Positions 53,685-63,285 of a stretch of 64,000 nucleotides of DNA are shown here, piece by piece. The notes beneath the pieces are model-generated. The model saw only the letters and a list, made by a program, of their open reading frames with translations. It was not told the DNA's origin and ran no database searches. Origin of the DNA: Betaproteobacteria bacterium MOLA814. Lineage in GTDB: Bacteria > Pseudomonadota > Gammaproteobacteria > Burkholderiales > Burkholderiaceae_C. A program made the translations under genes and the position numbers. The stretch spans positions 1,194,225-1,258,224 of the forward strand of contig AYMW01000001.1 in assembly GCA_000496475.1 (NCBI GenBank), given 5' to 3'. Position 1 is the stretch's first letter, and each line of letters begins with the position of its first letter.

Positions 53685-56414
53685 TCACCCAGCTGCTTTT
53701 TTAGCGGCTGTTTTTTTGGCTGCAACACTTGTAGGCGCCGCTTTTTTAGCCGGGGCTTTTTTAGCTGCTGCCTTTTTGGCTGGTGCTTTTTTGGCTGCGG
53801 GCGTTTTCTTGGCTGCCGCCTTCTTAGCCGGTGCACCAGAAGCTGTTTTGCGAGGCGGGAATTTGGAGACGCGCGGCTCAAACTCAAACGCCACCTTGCC
53901 TTCTTCAGCGTTCCAAGCCAAGAAGGCTTTGAAAGCGCGGCGTGTGCGCATCGAGACAAACTTATCCAGCAAGTCGGTTTTACCTGTGGCCAACAGCTTT
54001 TGCATTTGCTCAGCGTCAACAGGCTGCTGCAGAATTATCTTGCCGCTTTTGAACTTGCACGTTGGCGTGGGTTGCTCGGACGTCGGCACGGCCTTGTTAC
54101 AGGCGTACACGCTGACATGGTCAAACACATCGCCGCCGCAACTTGGGCATTGCCCCAACGCCGTTTGAGCTGAAAAGTCCACTATCTCGCCGCTGTCGTC
54201 GTCACCCTTGTTGCCAAAGTCAAACTCCAACTTCCAGTTGTTGTCTTCTTCACTGAAATTCAATGCCAACTCTGCCGTAAAGGGCCAGCCGGCTTTGGAG
54301 CGAAAGCCTTCCAAGGGACCGATGCGTTTGTCGCGCACGAACTGCTCCACCTCGGCCACCTCAAAGGTACGACCAGCTGGCAGCTTGGTCATAGAAAAGC
54401 CACAACCCTCACCACCAGATGCGCCCACGCAGGTGTAGCGGCGGTAGTTTTCTTTCACCACGCCTGCACAGTTCGGGCATGGTGTAACCAACGTGGCGTA
54501 GTCGCCAGGAATAGTGTCCTTGTCGTACTCTTTGGCTTTTTTAACCATGCGCTCAGTCATCGCGGCGATTTCAGCCATAAAGGTTTCGCGCTTGAGCAGG
54601 CCTTGCTCCATCTGCGACAGCTTGTACTCCCAATCACCCGTCAGTTGGGCCTTAGACAGCTCGTCGACACCCAAGCCGCGCAACAGCGTCATGAGCTGGA
54701 AGGATTTGGCTGTGGGTATCAACTCGCGGCCTTCGCGCAGCATGTATTTCTCGCGTATGAGGCCCTCAATGATGCTGGAGCGTGTGGCGGGTGTGCCCAA
54801 GCCTTTTTCACGCATGGCTTCACGCAGCTCTTCGTCCTCAATGGCTTTACCTGCGCCTTCCATAGCGGACAGCAATGTGGCCTCAGAGTAGCGCGCAGGC
54901 GGTCGGGTTTTCAGCGCTTTGGGGTTCACCTCTATGGTGCGGATCTGCTCACCCTGGACCACGGCGACCAAGCTAGGCCCCTCTTTGTCATCGTCTTCTT
55001 GCGCTTCTTTGCCGTATATGGCTTGCCAACCTGCGCTCACCAAGACCTTGCCTTCGGTCTTGAACTGCTGGTTGGCTGCAGTGGTAATGCGTGTGGTGAC
55101 TAAAAATTCAGCTGGCGGAAAAAACACCGCCATGAAGCGCCTGACCACCAAGTCGTAAATTTTTTGCTCGGCTTCAGACAAACCGCTGGGCGCTTGCAGT
55201 GTTGGAATGATGGCGAAGTGGTCACTCACTTTTTTGTTGTCAAAAACGCGTGGTAGCTTTTTTACGTAGTCTTTGGCCATTGCAACTTTGGCGTGTGGCG
55301 CCAGGTGCGTCATGCCGCTGTCGGCCAGCATGGCGAACGTTTCTTTGACCGTGGGCAAGTAGTCTTCAGGCAGGTAGCGTGAATCGGTGCGTGGGTAGGT
55401 CAAGGCCTTGTGGCGTTCGTACAGGCTCTGGGCAATCTGCAAGGTGGTTTTGGCAGAGTAGCCAAATTTGCCATTGGCTTCGCGCTGCAACGTGGTCAAG
55501 TCAAACAGGCCAGGACTTGATTTCTTAGACGGTGCCGATGTTTCTGACACGCTGGCAGGTTGGCCGCGCACGGCGTTGGCAATGCTTGTCGCTGTGGCTT
55601 CATCCCACACACGGTCGGCTTTTTGCTCCCCATCTTTGACCTCGCCCTCATTGGTCGCGGGCTTTTTCCAATTCGGATCGAACCACTTACCCGCGTATTC
55701 ACCAGCCTGCGCGCCAAAGTTGGCGTGTATTTCCCAGTACGGGCGGCTGACAAACTTTCGAATGAGCTCTTCACGCTCCACCACCACTGACAGCGTTGGT
55801 GTTTGCACGCGTCCAACGGTGGTTAAGAAAAAGCCGCCGTCTCGTGAATTGAATGCAGTCATGGCGCGCGTGCCATTGATGCCCACCAACCAGTCGGCCT
55901 CGGACCGGCAACGCGCAGCATCTGCCAAGGGCAGCATTTGTTCGTTGGTGCGCAACTGCTCAAAGCCATCGCGTATGGCTTGCGGCGTCATAGATTGCAG
56001 CCATAAGCGGCGCACACCTTTGGCCAGCGGTTTTTTCTCACTCGCATACTGTTCGATTAATCGAAAAATCAGCTCGCCCTCTCGGCCTGCATCGCAGGCG
56101 TTGATGAGGTCACCCACATCCTTGCGCTTGGCCAACTTCACCACCGCATTCAAACGCGACTTGGTTTTATCAATCGGCTTTAAATCGAAATGCGGCGGCA
56201 GCACTGGCAGGTTGGCAAAACTCCACTTGCCGCGCTTGACCTCGTAAGCCTCAGGTGCGGCAATTTCAACCAAATGGCCGACAGCAGAGGTGATGATGTA
56301 CTGCTCGTTCTCAAACGAGTCATCCAGTTTCTCGAACTTACCCACGCTAGACGTGAGTGCGGCGGCGATGTCGCGGGCAACTGAAGGCTTCTCGGCAATG
56401 ACCAATGTTTTCAT
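53685..56414 (-). CDS. topB: DNA topoisomerase III with Lys/Ala-rich tail
   Basis: Type IA topoisomerase that decatenates DNA via a 5'-phosphotyrosyl link. 909 residues. The Toprim domain opens MKTLVIAEKPSVARDIAAAL and has DAGREGELIFRLIE; the active-site Tyr is in TYPRTDSRYLP. Two zinc-ribbon-like segments follow (CPNCAGVV around residue 645; CPSCGGDV near 755), then a tail of about 45 residues made of AAKK/PAKK repeats resembling histone H1 or bacterial HC1. ATG 56414 is the family start; the frame to 56477 adds an unlikely leader. E. coli TopB is 653 residues, so the C-terminus is much extended. Confidence 0.95.
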   Translation of the reverse strand: MKTLVIAEKPSVARDIAAALTSSVGKFEKLDDSFENEQYIITSAVGHLVEIAAPEAYEVKRGKWSFANLPVLPPHFDLKPIDKTKSRLNAVVKLAKRKDVGDLINACDAGREGELIFRLIEQYASEKKPLAKGVRRLWLQSMTPQAIRDGFEQLRTNEQMLPLADAARCRSEADWLVGINGTRAMTAFNSRDGGFFLTTVGRVQTPTLSVVVEREELIRKFVSRPYWEIHANFGAQAGEYAGKWFDPNWKKPATNEGEVKDGEQKADRVWDEATATSIANAVRGQPASVSETSAPSKKSSPGLFDLTTLQREANGKFGYSAKTTLQIAQSLYERHKALTYPRTDSRYLPEDYLPTVKETFAMLADSGMTHLAPHAKVAMAKDYVKKLPRVFDNKKVSDHFAIIPTLQAPSGLSEAEQKIYDLVVRRFMAVFFPPAEFLVTTRITTAANQQFKTEGKVLVSAGWQAIYGKEAQEDDDKEGPSLVAVVQGEQIRTIEVNPKALKTRPPARYSEATLLSAMEGAGKAIEDEELREAMREKGLGTPATRSSIIEGLIREKYMLREGRELIPTAKSFQLMTLLRGLGVDELSKAQLTGDWEYKLSQMEQGLLKRETFMAEIAAMTERMVKKAKEYDKDTIPGDYATLVTPCPNCAGVVKENYRRYTCVGASGGEGCGFSMTKLPAGRTFEVAEVEQFVRDKRIGPLEGFRSKAGWPFTAELALNFSEEDNNWKLEFDFGNKGDDDSGEIVDFSAQTALGQCPSCGGDVFDHVSVYACNKAVPTSEQPTPTCKFKSGKIILQQPVDAEQMQKLLATGKTDLLDKFVSMRTRRAFKAFLAWNAEEGKVAFEFEPRVSKFPPRKTASGAPAKKAAAKKTPAAKKAPAKKAAAKKAPAKKAAPTSVAAKKTAAKKAAG

Positions 56415-56517
56415 CTGTCTACAATCCAATGCGTGGCGTTTGAATACGCCCATGCGGCCATGCACATGCACAGCCACTTATTTAAACCTTACCAAAAATT
56501 TTTAGGCTGCCTCAACT

Positions 56518-57105
56518 GTGTCTACAACAAAGCCTCGCGCACCTGCTGCAATGGTTAAAGCAGCCAAGCTATTTAAACAGCGTATTGAAGCACGCAATTC
56601 ACCTGTTCATGGTAAAGGCGTGTTTGCATTGGTTGATTTAGCCGCAAAAGACGCCTTGGTGGAGTATGTTGGCGAGATTATTGACTGGACAGAGGCTTTG
56701 GACAGGCACCCCCATGATCCTGAACAACCCAACCACACGTTTTACTTTCATATCGACGAGACACGTGTCATTGATGCCAACGTTGACGGCAACCGCTCAC
56801 GCTGGATCAACCACAGTTGCGACCCCAACTGCGAAGCCTTTGAGCGTGCAGGACGCGTGTTTATTAAAACGTTGCGACCCATCGCCGCAGGCGACGAGCT
56901 GTTTTATGACTATGGCCTGGTCATTGATGAGGTTTACACGCCTGCGTTGATGGCCGACTACCCATGCTGGTGCGGTGCAGCGCAGTGCCGGGGCACGCTG
57001 CTGTCACCCAAAGAAGATGGCAGCAGCCACGACAACTTAAAAAAAACACCTACTAAGAAAAAAATCAAACAGGCCACGCGCTCAACACGCCGTACGGCCA
57101 GCTGA
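56518..57105 (+). CDS. SET-domain protein lysine methyltransferase
   Basis: 195 residues from GTG 56518. The SET domain has RNSPVHGKGVFA (SAM-binding start), RWINHSCDPNCEA (NHSC at 98-101) and ELFYDYG (127-133). A post-SET cysteine cluster follows (CWCGAAQCRG, Cys150, 152, 157; the fourth ligand being Cys101). The C-terminus is Lys/Arg/Thr-rich. Bacterial SET proteins of this kind are assumed to methylate protein lysines. It is divergent from topB with a 103-base gap, and overlaps birA by one base. Confidence 0.9.
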   Translation: MSTTKPRAPAAMVKAAKLFKQRIEARNSPVHGKGVFALVDLAAKDALVEYVGEIIDWTEALDRHPHDPEQPNHTFYFHIDETRVIDANVDGNRSRWINHSCDPNCEAFERAGRVFIKTLRPIAAGDELFYDYGLVIDEVYTPALMADYPCWCGAAQCRGTLLSPKEDGSSHDNLKKTPTKKKIKQATRSTRRTAS

Positions 57106-57953
57106 TGGCCATGGACAACCCGCCTGTAGTCGCCATGATGCGCGCACTGAACCAAGGCGCAGAGGACATCTGGCTGCGCACCCACCAACAGTGGCCGGAC
57201 ATCAGCATTGACGTCGTGGCGCACATTGGCTCAACGAATACAGCCCTGATGGACGTTGCACGCGCAGGCCAACTCACGCACACACGCGTCATGCTTGCGG
57301 CCGAACAAACCCAAGGTAGGGGGCGTTTGGGCAAGCCGTGGCTCACGCGCGTTGGCGATGCGCTGACTTTTTCAATCGCTTTGCCGTGGCCCGCATCGCT
57401 GCCACTGGCAGGCTTGTCACTGGCCACTGGTGTGGCCATTACGCGCGCCCTAGAGGCTACGCCACACACCGACACAGACCGCTTTAAGCCTCGCATCAAA
57501 TGGCCCAACGATATTTGGGTCAACGACCAAAAGCTTGCTGGCATTTTGGTGGAAGTTTGCGGTCAAGCGCAACAACGCTGCGTGGTGATTGGCGTCGGTG
57601 TCAACCTATACCCGCCCACTGGCGTGCTCAGTCACAGCGGCGTAGCACCTACTGGATTGGCCAACTACATGGGCGACGGTGTGCCGCCAGATGCCAGCGC
57701 CGTGGTGAGCAACTGCGTGGTGCAATTGGTCAACATGCTGCGTCAATTTAAACGCAATGGGTTTGAAACATTTGCCGCTGAGTTTGATGCGCTGGATGCG
57801 TTGAAAGGGCGGGCGCTGCATTTGTCAGATGGCAGCAAAGGCACCGCACTTGGTGTCGACGCCGAAGGGGGCTTGCGCTTACAGGGCGCGTCAGGTGCAG
57901 TACAAACAATCATCAGTCAGGAAGTGAGTGTGCGGCCATGCGTGTCACCGTAA
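57105..57953 (+). CDS. birA: Biotin--[acetyl-CoA-carboxylase] ligase
   Basis: Attaches biotin to the BCCP subunit of acetyl-CoA carboxylase. 282 residues. The catalytic domain has HIGSTNTALMD, AAEQTQGRGRLGKPW (G-R-G-R biotinyl-AMP loop) and KWPNDIWVNDQKLAGILVE. There is no N-terminal helix-turn-helix, so it does not act as a biotin-responsive repressor like E. coli BirA. ATG at 57105 overlaps the upstream stop; ATG 57111 is an alternative. The next gene starts within its last codons. Confidence 0.93.
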   Translation: MAMDNPPVVAMMRALNQGAEDIWLRTHQQWPDISIDVVAHIGSTNTALMDVARAGQLTHTRVMLAAEQTQGRGRLGKPWLTRVGDALTFSIALPWPASLPLAGLSLATGVAITRALEATPHTDTDRFKPRIKWPNDIWVNDQKLAGILVEVCGQAQQRCVVIGVGVNLYPPTGVLSHSGVAPTGLANYMGDGVPPDASAVVSNCVVQLVNMLRQFKRNGFETFAAEFDALDALKGRALHLSDGSKGTALGVDAEGGLRLQGASGAVQTIISQEVSVRPCVSP

Positions 57954-58840
57954 TTGCCTTGTTGCTAGCGGCCAATGGGTTGCTATGGTCTTGGGGGCAG
58001 GGTCACTTTGCCACACTGGGTTGGCCTTCGCCCAACCACAACCACCCTGTAGCGGATGCAGACCCTAACGCGGTCATTGCCGCATTGCCCCATGCTGACA
58101 CGCCGGCAAGTGCTGAATCATCACCGCTTGAGACCACCATATCGACCAGCATTGCTGAACAGAGCAGCACCAAGCGCACGCCACATGTTACGAGCCAAGA
58201 GGCCTCTAAAGACGAAGCCGCCGGCGCGACACCCGTTGGCACGCAACCGGGCGCTTCTGCAACGAACGCCGCTGCACGCTCTGAGGTCATTGCCTCCGCC
58301 ATCACAGCCGCCAAGTCAGACCAGACTTTGATGGGCAACAACACGTCCATGGGCAACGGGGCCACTTTCACGGGCCAAACCAGCGCTGTTTGCTGGCGAG
58401 TGCGCACCTGGCCATTGGAGAGGCAAGAGCAATTGCAACGCGCCTTGCTTGCCCAGCCCGCCGACGTGGTTTGGCGCATTGTTGCCCACGAACTGCCCGA
58501 GCGTTGGTTGGCCCTGATGCCTGCAGGCAATACCAACCTGGCGCAACGCATTGCATTGCTGAAAGCCCATCAAATAGATTTTCGCGTCAGCGAGCAACCT
58601 GTACCTCCAGGCTTAATTGTTGGAACTTTTAAGTCTCGCGAAGGCGCCACTGACATTGTGGCAAACCTCAAGCGTCTCGGCATTCCAGTTGAAGTGGTGC
58701 AAGAACGCCCCCCCACGCCCGTGTGGGAACTCCGCATATTTGCCGACCAACGCGCGCCAGTCGATGCGCTGCTAGAGCGCATCAAAGACCTGCCTCGGTA
58801 CGCGGATTCACCGCTGCGGGTCAGCACATGCACCGACTGA
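57938..58840 (+). CDS. SPOR-domain protein
   Basis: 300 residues. One N-terminal membrane segment (VTVIALLLAANGLLWSW), a long low-complexity Ala/Thr/Ser periplasmic linker (30-150), and a C-terminal SPOR-like domain (about 220-295: PPGLIVGTFKSREGATDIVANLKRLGIPVEVVQE). SPOR domains bind denuded peptidoglycan at the septum. It overlaps birA by 16 bases, which in many Betaproteobacteria is the usual gene order. Confidence 0.82.
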   Translation: MRVTVIALLLAANGLLWSWGQGHFATLGWPSPNHNHPVADADPNAVIAALPHADTPASAESSPLETTISTSIAEQSSTKRTPHVTSQEASKDEAAGATPVGTQPGASATNAAARSEVIASAITAAKSDQTLMGNNTSMGNGATFTGQTSAVCWRVRTWPLERQEQLQRALLAQPADVVWRIVAHELPERWLALMPAGNTNLAQRIALLKAHQIDFRVSEQPVPPGLIVGTFKSREGATDIVANLKRLGIPVEVVQERPPTPVWELRIFADQRAPVDALLERIKDLPRYADSPLRVSTCTD

Positions 58841-58853
58841 GCCCACTGACCAT

Positions 58854-59642
58854 ATGCACATTCCAAGCTTTCTTGAGGCCCTACAACCACTGGTGCGTGA
58901 GGCCGGCAACCGCATCATGGCGGTCTACGCGATGGACTTGCAAGGCAACTCAAAAGCCGACGGCAGCCCTGTCACGCTGGCCGACCAGGCCGCAGAATCG
59001 GTAATTTTGGAGGGTCTGCAACACATTGCTCCTACCATCACGGTGGTTTCAGAAGAAAACGCCGCCAGTCATTGCTTGGCGGCTTCCAGCCAGTTCATCT
59101 TGGTAGACCCATTGGATGGCACCAAAGAATTTTTAAAACGCGACGGCAAAGGCGCATTCACCGTCAACATTGCACTCATCCGTGACGCTGTACCCATTGC
59201 CGGCATTGTGTATGCCCCGGCGCTGGACAGACTGTTTACCGGCGCCTTGGGTTATGGCGCGCATGAAGAATGCGCTGGGGTCAAACGGGCCATTCAAACC
59301 AGAGCGCGCACCCTAGGCCGTGTACTGGCTGTGGCCAGCGAGTCTCACCGCGATGCGCAAACCAACCTTTGGTTGGCGCAACACAACATTGATCAGATCA
59401 CGTCTATTGGCTCGTCATTGAAGTTTTGTTTGCTCGCTGCTGGCGAGGCCGATGTCTACCCGCGTTTTAGCCCGACTATGGAGTGGGACACCGCAGCAGG
59501 TGACGCTGTGTTGCGGGGCGCTGGTGGGCTTGTGACCTTCACGACTGGCGAGGCCTACACCTACGGCAAAGCCCATTACAAAAACGTCCCTTTTGTGGCC
59601 CACGGTATGCCAGCCAACCCCGTGATTGCTGCGCCACAGTAG
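58854..59642 (+). CDS. cysQ: 3'(2'),5'-bisphosphate nucleotidase CysQ
   Basis: Hydrolyses 3'-phosphoadenosine 5'-phosphate left from sulfate assimilation. 262 residues of the inositol monophosphatase fold: metal-binding VSEENA, DPLDGTKEFLKRDGKGAFTVNIALI and the C-terminal WDTAAGDAVLRGAGG. Lies 13 bases after the SPOR gene in the same direction. Confidence 0.93.
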   Translation: MHIPSFLEALQPLVREAGNRIMAVYAMDLQGNSKADGSPVTLADQAAESVILEGLQHIAPTITVVSEENAASHCLAASSQFILVDPLDGTKEFLKRDGKGAFTVNIALIRDAVPIAGIVYAPALDRLFTGALGYGAHEECAGVKRAIQTRARTLGRVLAVASESHRDAQTNLWLAQHNIDQITSIGSSLKFCLLAAGEADVYPRFSPTMEWDTAAGDAVLRGAGGLVTFTTGEAYTYGKAHYKNVPFVAHGMPANPVIAAPQ

Positions 59643-59887
59643 GGCGTAATGGCGGTAAAACCCGCCCAAAAGCCTCTGTTTTTGGCTGCACAGGACGTGT
59701 CATAAACCCTACTTTTTATGTGCTTTTTTGAGTCAAGTGGTGCGCAAAGCCACAGCCGGCGGGGCTTGCGCCAGCGGAGCAGCGGGTATAACGGCCCCCA
59801 ACAACCAAGTGCGCCATATTTATTAGGCATATCCATTGCTCATCAATTAAAGTAGCCACTCTCATTACTACAACGGAGCAATACCCT
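59643..59887. other. Leader region of the TAXI-TRAP operon
   Basis: A 245-base gap with no gene seen. It holds the promoter region of the transporter and a GGAG at about 59874 ahead of the GTG start at 59888. No strong terminator for cysQ is visible. Confidence 0.4.
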
Positions 59888-60871
59888 GTGAAAAAAACAA
59901 TCCTTCAAATCGCAGCTTTGGCAACATTGGCCATCTCTAGCGCCCACGTCGCTGCTCAAGACCGCGCAGGCTGGCCTTCGAGCTTTACTGTTGGTACAGC
60001 ATCGCAAGGCGGCACATACTTTGTGTATGGCGCAGGTTGGGCCAATCTTGTGTCAAAAGAACTAGGCCTGCCTGGCGCTGGCGAAGTAACCGGTGGCCCA
60101 ATGCAAAACATGGCACTTGTGCACACTGGCGATGCCCAGTTTGGTATGACGACGCTGGGCCCTGCGCGCGAGTCCATAGATGGTACCAACCCCATTGCTC
60201 CTGGCCTCAAGATGGACAATTCCTGTGCGATGTTTCCAATGTACAAAACGCCTTTCAGCGTGACCACCTTGGCAACTTCAGGTATTGACTCCATTAGCAA
60301 GATTCCAGCTGGCTCACGCATCGGCTTTGGCCCAGCTGGCTCGACCTCTGACACTTATTTCCCACGTATGTTGGAAACCTTGGGGGTCCAGTTCGATCGC
60401 CGCAACGGCGGTTGGAGTGATCTGGGTGGCCAACTTCAAGACGGCTTGTTGAATGTGATTGCGTTTGCAGTTGGCGTTCCAGTGCCTGCTGTTAGCCAAC
60501 TAGAAGTGCAGACCAAAGTCAATATCATTGACTTCACAAAGGAAGAGCAAGCCAAAATTTTGGCGGCCTACCCAGTCTCTGCATTTGAAATTCCAGCATC
60601 GACCTACACCACTCTAACCAAGCCTGCGCGCTCGGTAGCCATGTGGAACTTTGCCGTTGCCAATTGTCAACTGTCAGAGTCATTTGTCTACGAAGCCACC
60701 AAAGTTGTCATGAGTGACAACGCACGCATGCTGGGCATCCACAAGGCGGCCAAAGAGACGGTAGTCGCCAATTGGGACAAAAACTCCTTCATGGCATGGC
60801 ACCCTGGCGCTGCGAAGTGGTTCAATGAAAATGGCGCGAAAATTCCAGCAAACATGATCTATAAAAAGTAA
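59888..60871 (+). CDS. TAXI family TRAP transporter solute-binding protein
   Basis: Periplasmic receptor, 327 residues. Signal peptide MKKTILQIAALATLAISSAHVAA, cleaved before QDR. The mature protein opens FTVGTASQGGTYFVYGAGWANLVSKE, typical of the TAXI group, and includes MALVHTGDAQFGMT. TAXI receptors bind organic acids or amino acids; the ligand cannot be inferred. GTG start with GGAG upstream. The permease gene follows after a hairpin. Confidence 0.93.
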   Translation: MKKTILQIAALATLAISSAHVAAQDRAGWPSSFTVGTASQGGTYFVYGAGWANLVSKELGLPGAGEVTGGPMQNMALVHTGDAQFGMTTLGPARESIDGTNPIAPGLKMDNSCAMFPMYKTPFSVTTLATSGIDSISKIPAGSRIGFGPAGSTSDTYFPRMLETLGVQFDRRNGGWSDLGGQLQDGLLNVIAFAVGVPVPAVSQLEVQTKVNIIDFTKEEQAKILAAYPVSAFEIPASTYTTLTKPARSVAMWNFAVANCQLSESFVYEATKVVMSDNARMLGIHKAAKETVVANWDKNSFMAWHPGAAKWFNENGAKIPANMIYKK

Positions 60872-60892
60872 GTCTGTTTCTGTTGACACAAG

Positions 60893-60927
60893 CAGGAATC
60901 GCCCATTCGGGTGGTTCCTGTTTTTTT
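60893..60927 (+). terminator. Hairpin with T-run between binding protein and permease
   Basis: CAGGAATCGCCC and GGGTGGTTCCTG form a 12-bp stem (with G-T/G-A mismatches) and a 4-base loop, followed by TTTTTTT. It sits between two co-functional genes, so it is likely a partial terminator that keeps the binding protein in excess over the permease. Confidence 0.8.
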
Positions 60928-60942
60928 ATGTAAGCCTACGTT

Positions 60943-63171
60943 ATGACATCCACTGATAACTCAATTGACGAGCCAATCACACCCATACTTGCCCAAGGCG
61001 TTGACGAAGAGCCCGTTGAAAGTAACCGGCGCCAGTTTCGGGGCTTCTTAATGTGGCTCGCTTCTGTAAGCGCAGGTGTATACGCCTTCATGCACGTGGC
61101 GGCACTGAACGGCTTGTCACTCAGCGGCATGTCCATGGGCTTACTAGACTTTGCGTTTCTACCCAGCATGCCGCTTGAAACATGGAACTTTCGCATCGCC
61201 CACGTTGCTGGCGCGCTGGCGCTCGGATTTCTAATATTTTCTGGTGCCCGCTTTACCGAACAGACCAACCGCTTGTCGCTGGCTTGGAACCTGCTCTCAG
61301 CAGTGTTTGTCGGCGCGGCCTTGTTTGGCTTGTACACGGCCATTGGCATTGCCTCAGACATTGCTGCTGGCGCGCTGTGGAATGGCTTAAGTCCTGCCAT
61401 CAAATACCGCGAAACATGGCTGTTGGGCGCACCCTTGGTCGTGGCGAGCTTAGGCGCGAGCATGGTCTCTTGGATCCACACCACGCAGCGACACCAGGCC
61501 ACCTTGGCCGATGCGGCCCTGATCATTGCGTGCGGCGCAGTCGCTGTCTACCTCATTGCGGTCTACGGCACACTGATGCGCAACGCGACTGGCACACCGT
61601 TTGCGCCCATTGGAATTTCTTTGACGGCGGTCGCCGGCACGATTTTGATTATGGAGCTGACGCGCCGGGTAGCAGGCCTAGCTCTGGTGGCCATCGCTGG
61701 GATCTTTGTGCTCTACGTATTTGTTGGTGACCAACTGCCTGGCGTTCTCAACTCGCCACCCATTACTTGGCAGCGTTTCTTTAGCCAGGTCTACACAGAC
61801 GTGGGCATATTGGGCCCAACGACCGCAGTGTCGTCCACCTACATCATTTTGTTCATCATCTTTGCGGCTTTTTTACAGGCTTCTAAGGTCGGTGACTACT
61901 TTGTAAATTTTGCGTTTGCGCTAGCTGGGCGTTCACGAGGTGGTCCGGCCAAGGTCGGTATTTTTGCATCGGGCCTGATGGGCATGATCAACGGCACATC
62001 GGCTGGCAACGTGGTAGCCACCGGGTCTCTGACCATTCCGCTGATGAAGAAAGTGGGTTACAGCAAAACCAATGCGGGTGCCATTGAAGCAGCTGCGTCG
62101 ACTGGCGGGCAAATCATGCCACCCATCATGGGTGCTGGTGCGTTCATCATGGCGGAAGTAACAGGCATACCGTATGTGGATATTGCGATCGCCGCCATTA
62201 TTCCATCCATTTTGTACTTCGGCTCCATCTACTTTATGGTGGACTTAGAGGCTGCCAAGCTGGGTATGCGCGGGTTGCGTGATGATGAGTTGCCCAAGAT
62301 CAAGGTGCTGATCAAACAAGCGTATCTGTTCTTGCCCATCATCATTTTGATTGCTGCGTTGTTCATGGGCTACTCGGTCATTCGAGCGGGCACCTTGGCG
62401 ATTGCTGCTGCTGCTGTGGTGAGTTGGCTAACGCCTTACCCGATGAACCTGCCACGTATTGCTAAAGCCTTTGAGCTTGGCGGCCTGATGTCGATTCAAA
62501 TCATCGCCGTATGTGCCTGCGCCGGCATCATCGTGGGCGTCATTTCGCTCACAGGTGTGGGCGCTCGTTTCTCATCGCTGCTGCTGGACTTGGCGGCCTC
62601 ATCCCAGCTGATGGCCATGTTTTTTGCTATGTGTATATCTATTTTGCTGGGCATGGGCATGCCCACCACAGCAGCCTATGCGGTTGCCGCGTCGGTGGTG
62701 GCTCCTGGTTTGGTGAACTTGGGTGTGCCACTGTTGACTGCACACTTCTTTGTGTTTTACTTCGCAGTGGTCTCGGCCATCACGCCACCAGTGGCCTTGG
62801 CTTCTTACGCAGCGGCCGGCATATCTGGGGCCAACCCCATGAAAACGTCGATTGCTTCTTTCAAAATTGGACTGGCGGCATTCATCGTGCCGTTCATGTT
62901 CTTTTACAACTCAGCGCTGCTGATGGACGGCACCACCGCCGAGGTCATTCGCGCTGTTGTAACGGCATTGGTTGGTGTGTACCTGCTGTCTGGCTGCGTC
63001 ATTGGGTGGTTTCTCAAGGCCACTGTTGGGCCGCTTTTACGCGTCGTGCTGCTGTTTGCGGCTCTGTCCATGATTGAAGGTGGACTGGTCAGCGACTTGG
63101 CGGGGGTCAGCTTGGTGCTACTGGTTTTCTTTGGTCAAAAAATAGAACAAAGAAAGCTAACCGCAACTTAA
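60943..63171 (+). CDS. TRAP transporter fused permease (small plus large subunit)
   Basis: 742 residues fusing the small and large membrane subunits of a TAXI-type TRAP transporter. Residues 30-200 form the small subunit with about four to five segments; residues 230-730 form the large ion-transporter subunit, with ASGLMGMINGTSAGNVVATGSLTIPLMKK, AASTGGQIMPPIMGAGAFIMAE and LGMGMPTTAAYAVAA. It works with the upstream receptor using a sodium or proton gradient. Ends at a strong terminator. Confidence 0.94.
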   Translation: MTSTDNSIDEPITPILAQGVDEEPVESNRRQFRGFLMWLASVSAGVYAFMHVAALNGLSLSGMSMGLLDFAFLPSMPLETWNFRIAHVAGALALGFLIFSGARFTEQTNRLSLAWNLLSAVFVGAALFGLYTAIGIASDIAAGALWNGLSPAIKYRETWLLGAPLVVASLGASMVSWIHTTQRHQATLADAALIIACGAVAVYLIAVYGTLMRNATGTPFAPIGISLTAVAGTILIMELTRRVAGLALVAIAGIFVLYVFVGDQLPGVLNSPPITWQRFFSQVYTDVGILGPTTAVSSTYIILFIIFAAFLQASKVGDYFVNFAFALAGRSRGGPAKVGIFASGLMGMINGTSAGNVVATGSLTIPLMKKVGYSKTNAGAIEAAASTGGQIMPPIMGAGAFIMAEVTGIPYVDIAIAAIIPSILYFGSIYFMVDLEAAKLGMRGLRDDELPKIKVLIKQAYLFLPIIILIAALFMGYSVIRAGTLAIAAAAVVSWLTPYPMNLPRIAKAFELGGLMSIQIIAVCACAGIIVGVISLTGVGARFSSLLLDLAASSQLMAMFFAMCISILLGMGMPTTAAYAVAASVVAPGLVNLGVPLLTAHFFVFYFAVVSAITPPVALASYAAAGISGANPMKTSIASFKIGLAAFIVPFMFFYNSALLMDGTTAEVIRAVVTALVGVYLLSGCVIGWFLKATVGPLLRVVLLFAALSMIEGGLVSDLAGVSLVLLVFFGQKIEQRKLTAT

Positions 63172-63202
63172 AGCCTTCGGCTCAGCAGCAGGCCACCCAC
63201 TC

Positions 63203-63231
63203 AACCCGCCGCGTACACGGCGGGTTTTTTT
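63203..63231 (+). terminator. Intrinsic terminator after the TRAP permease
   Basis: AACCCGCCG and CGGCGGGTT form a 9-bp stem with a 6-base loop region, followed by a run of T. Confidence 0.92.
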
Positions 63232-63285
63232 CTGCCAATCGTTGAAGGCCATCACCTCGTTGCATGAGAGATTCGCCCATTAACT

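Noticed and set aside
55468-56247. 259-residue frame opposite topB
   Set aside because: Shadow of a strongly supported gene; composition is Ser/Arg/Pro-rich without domains.
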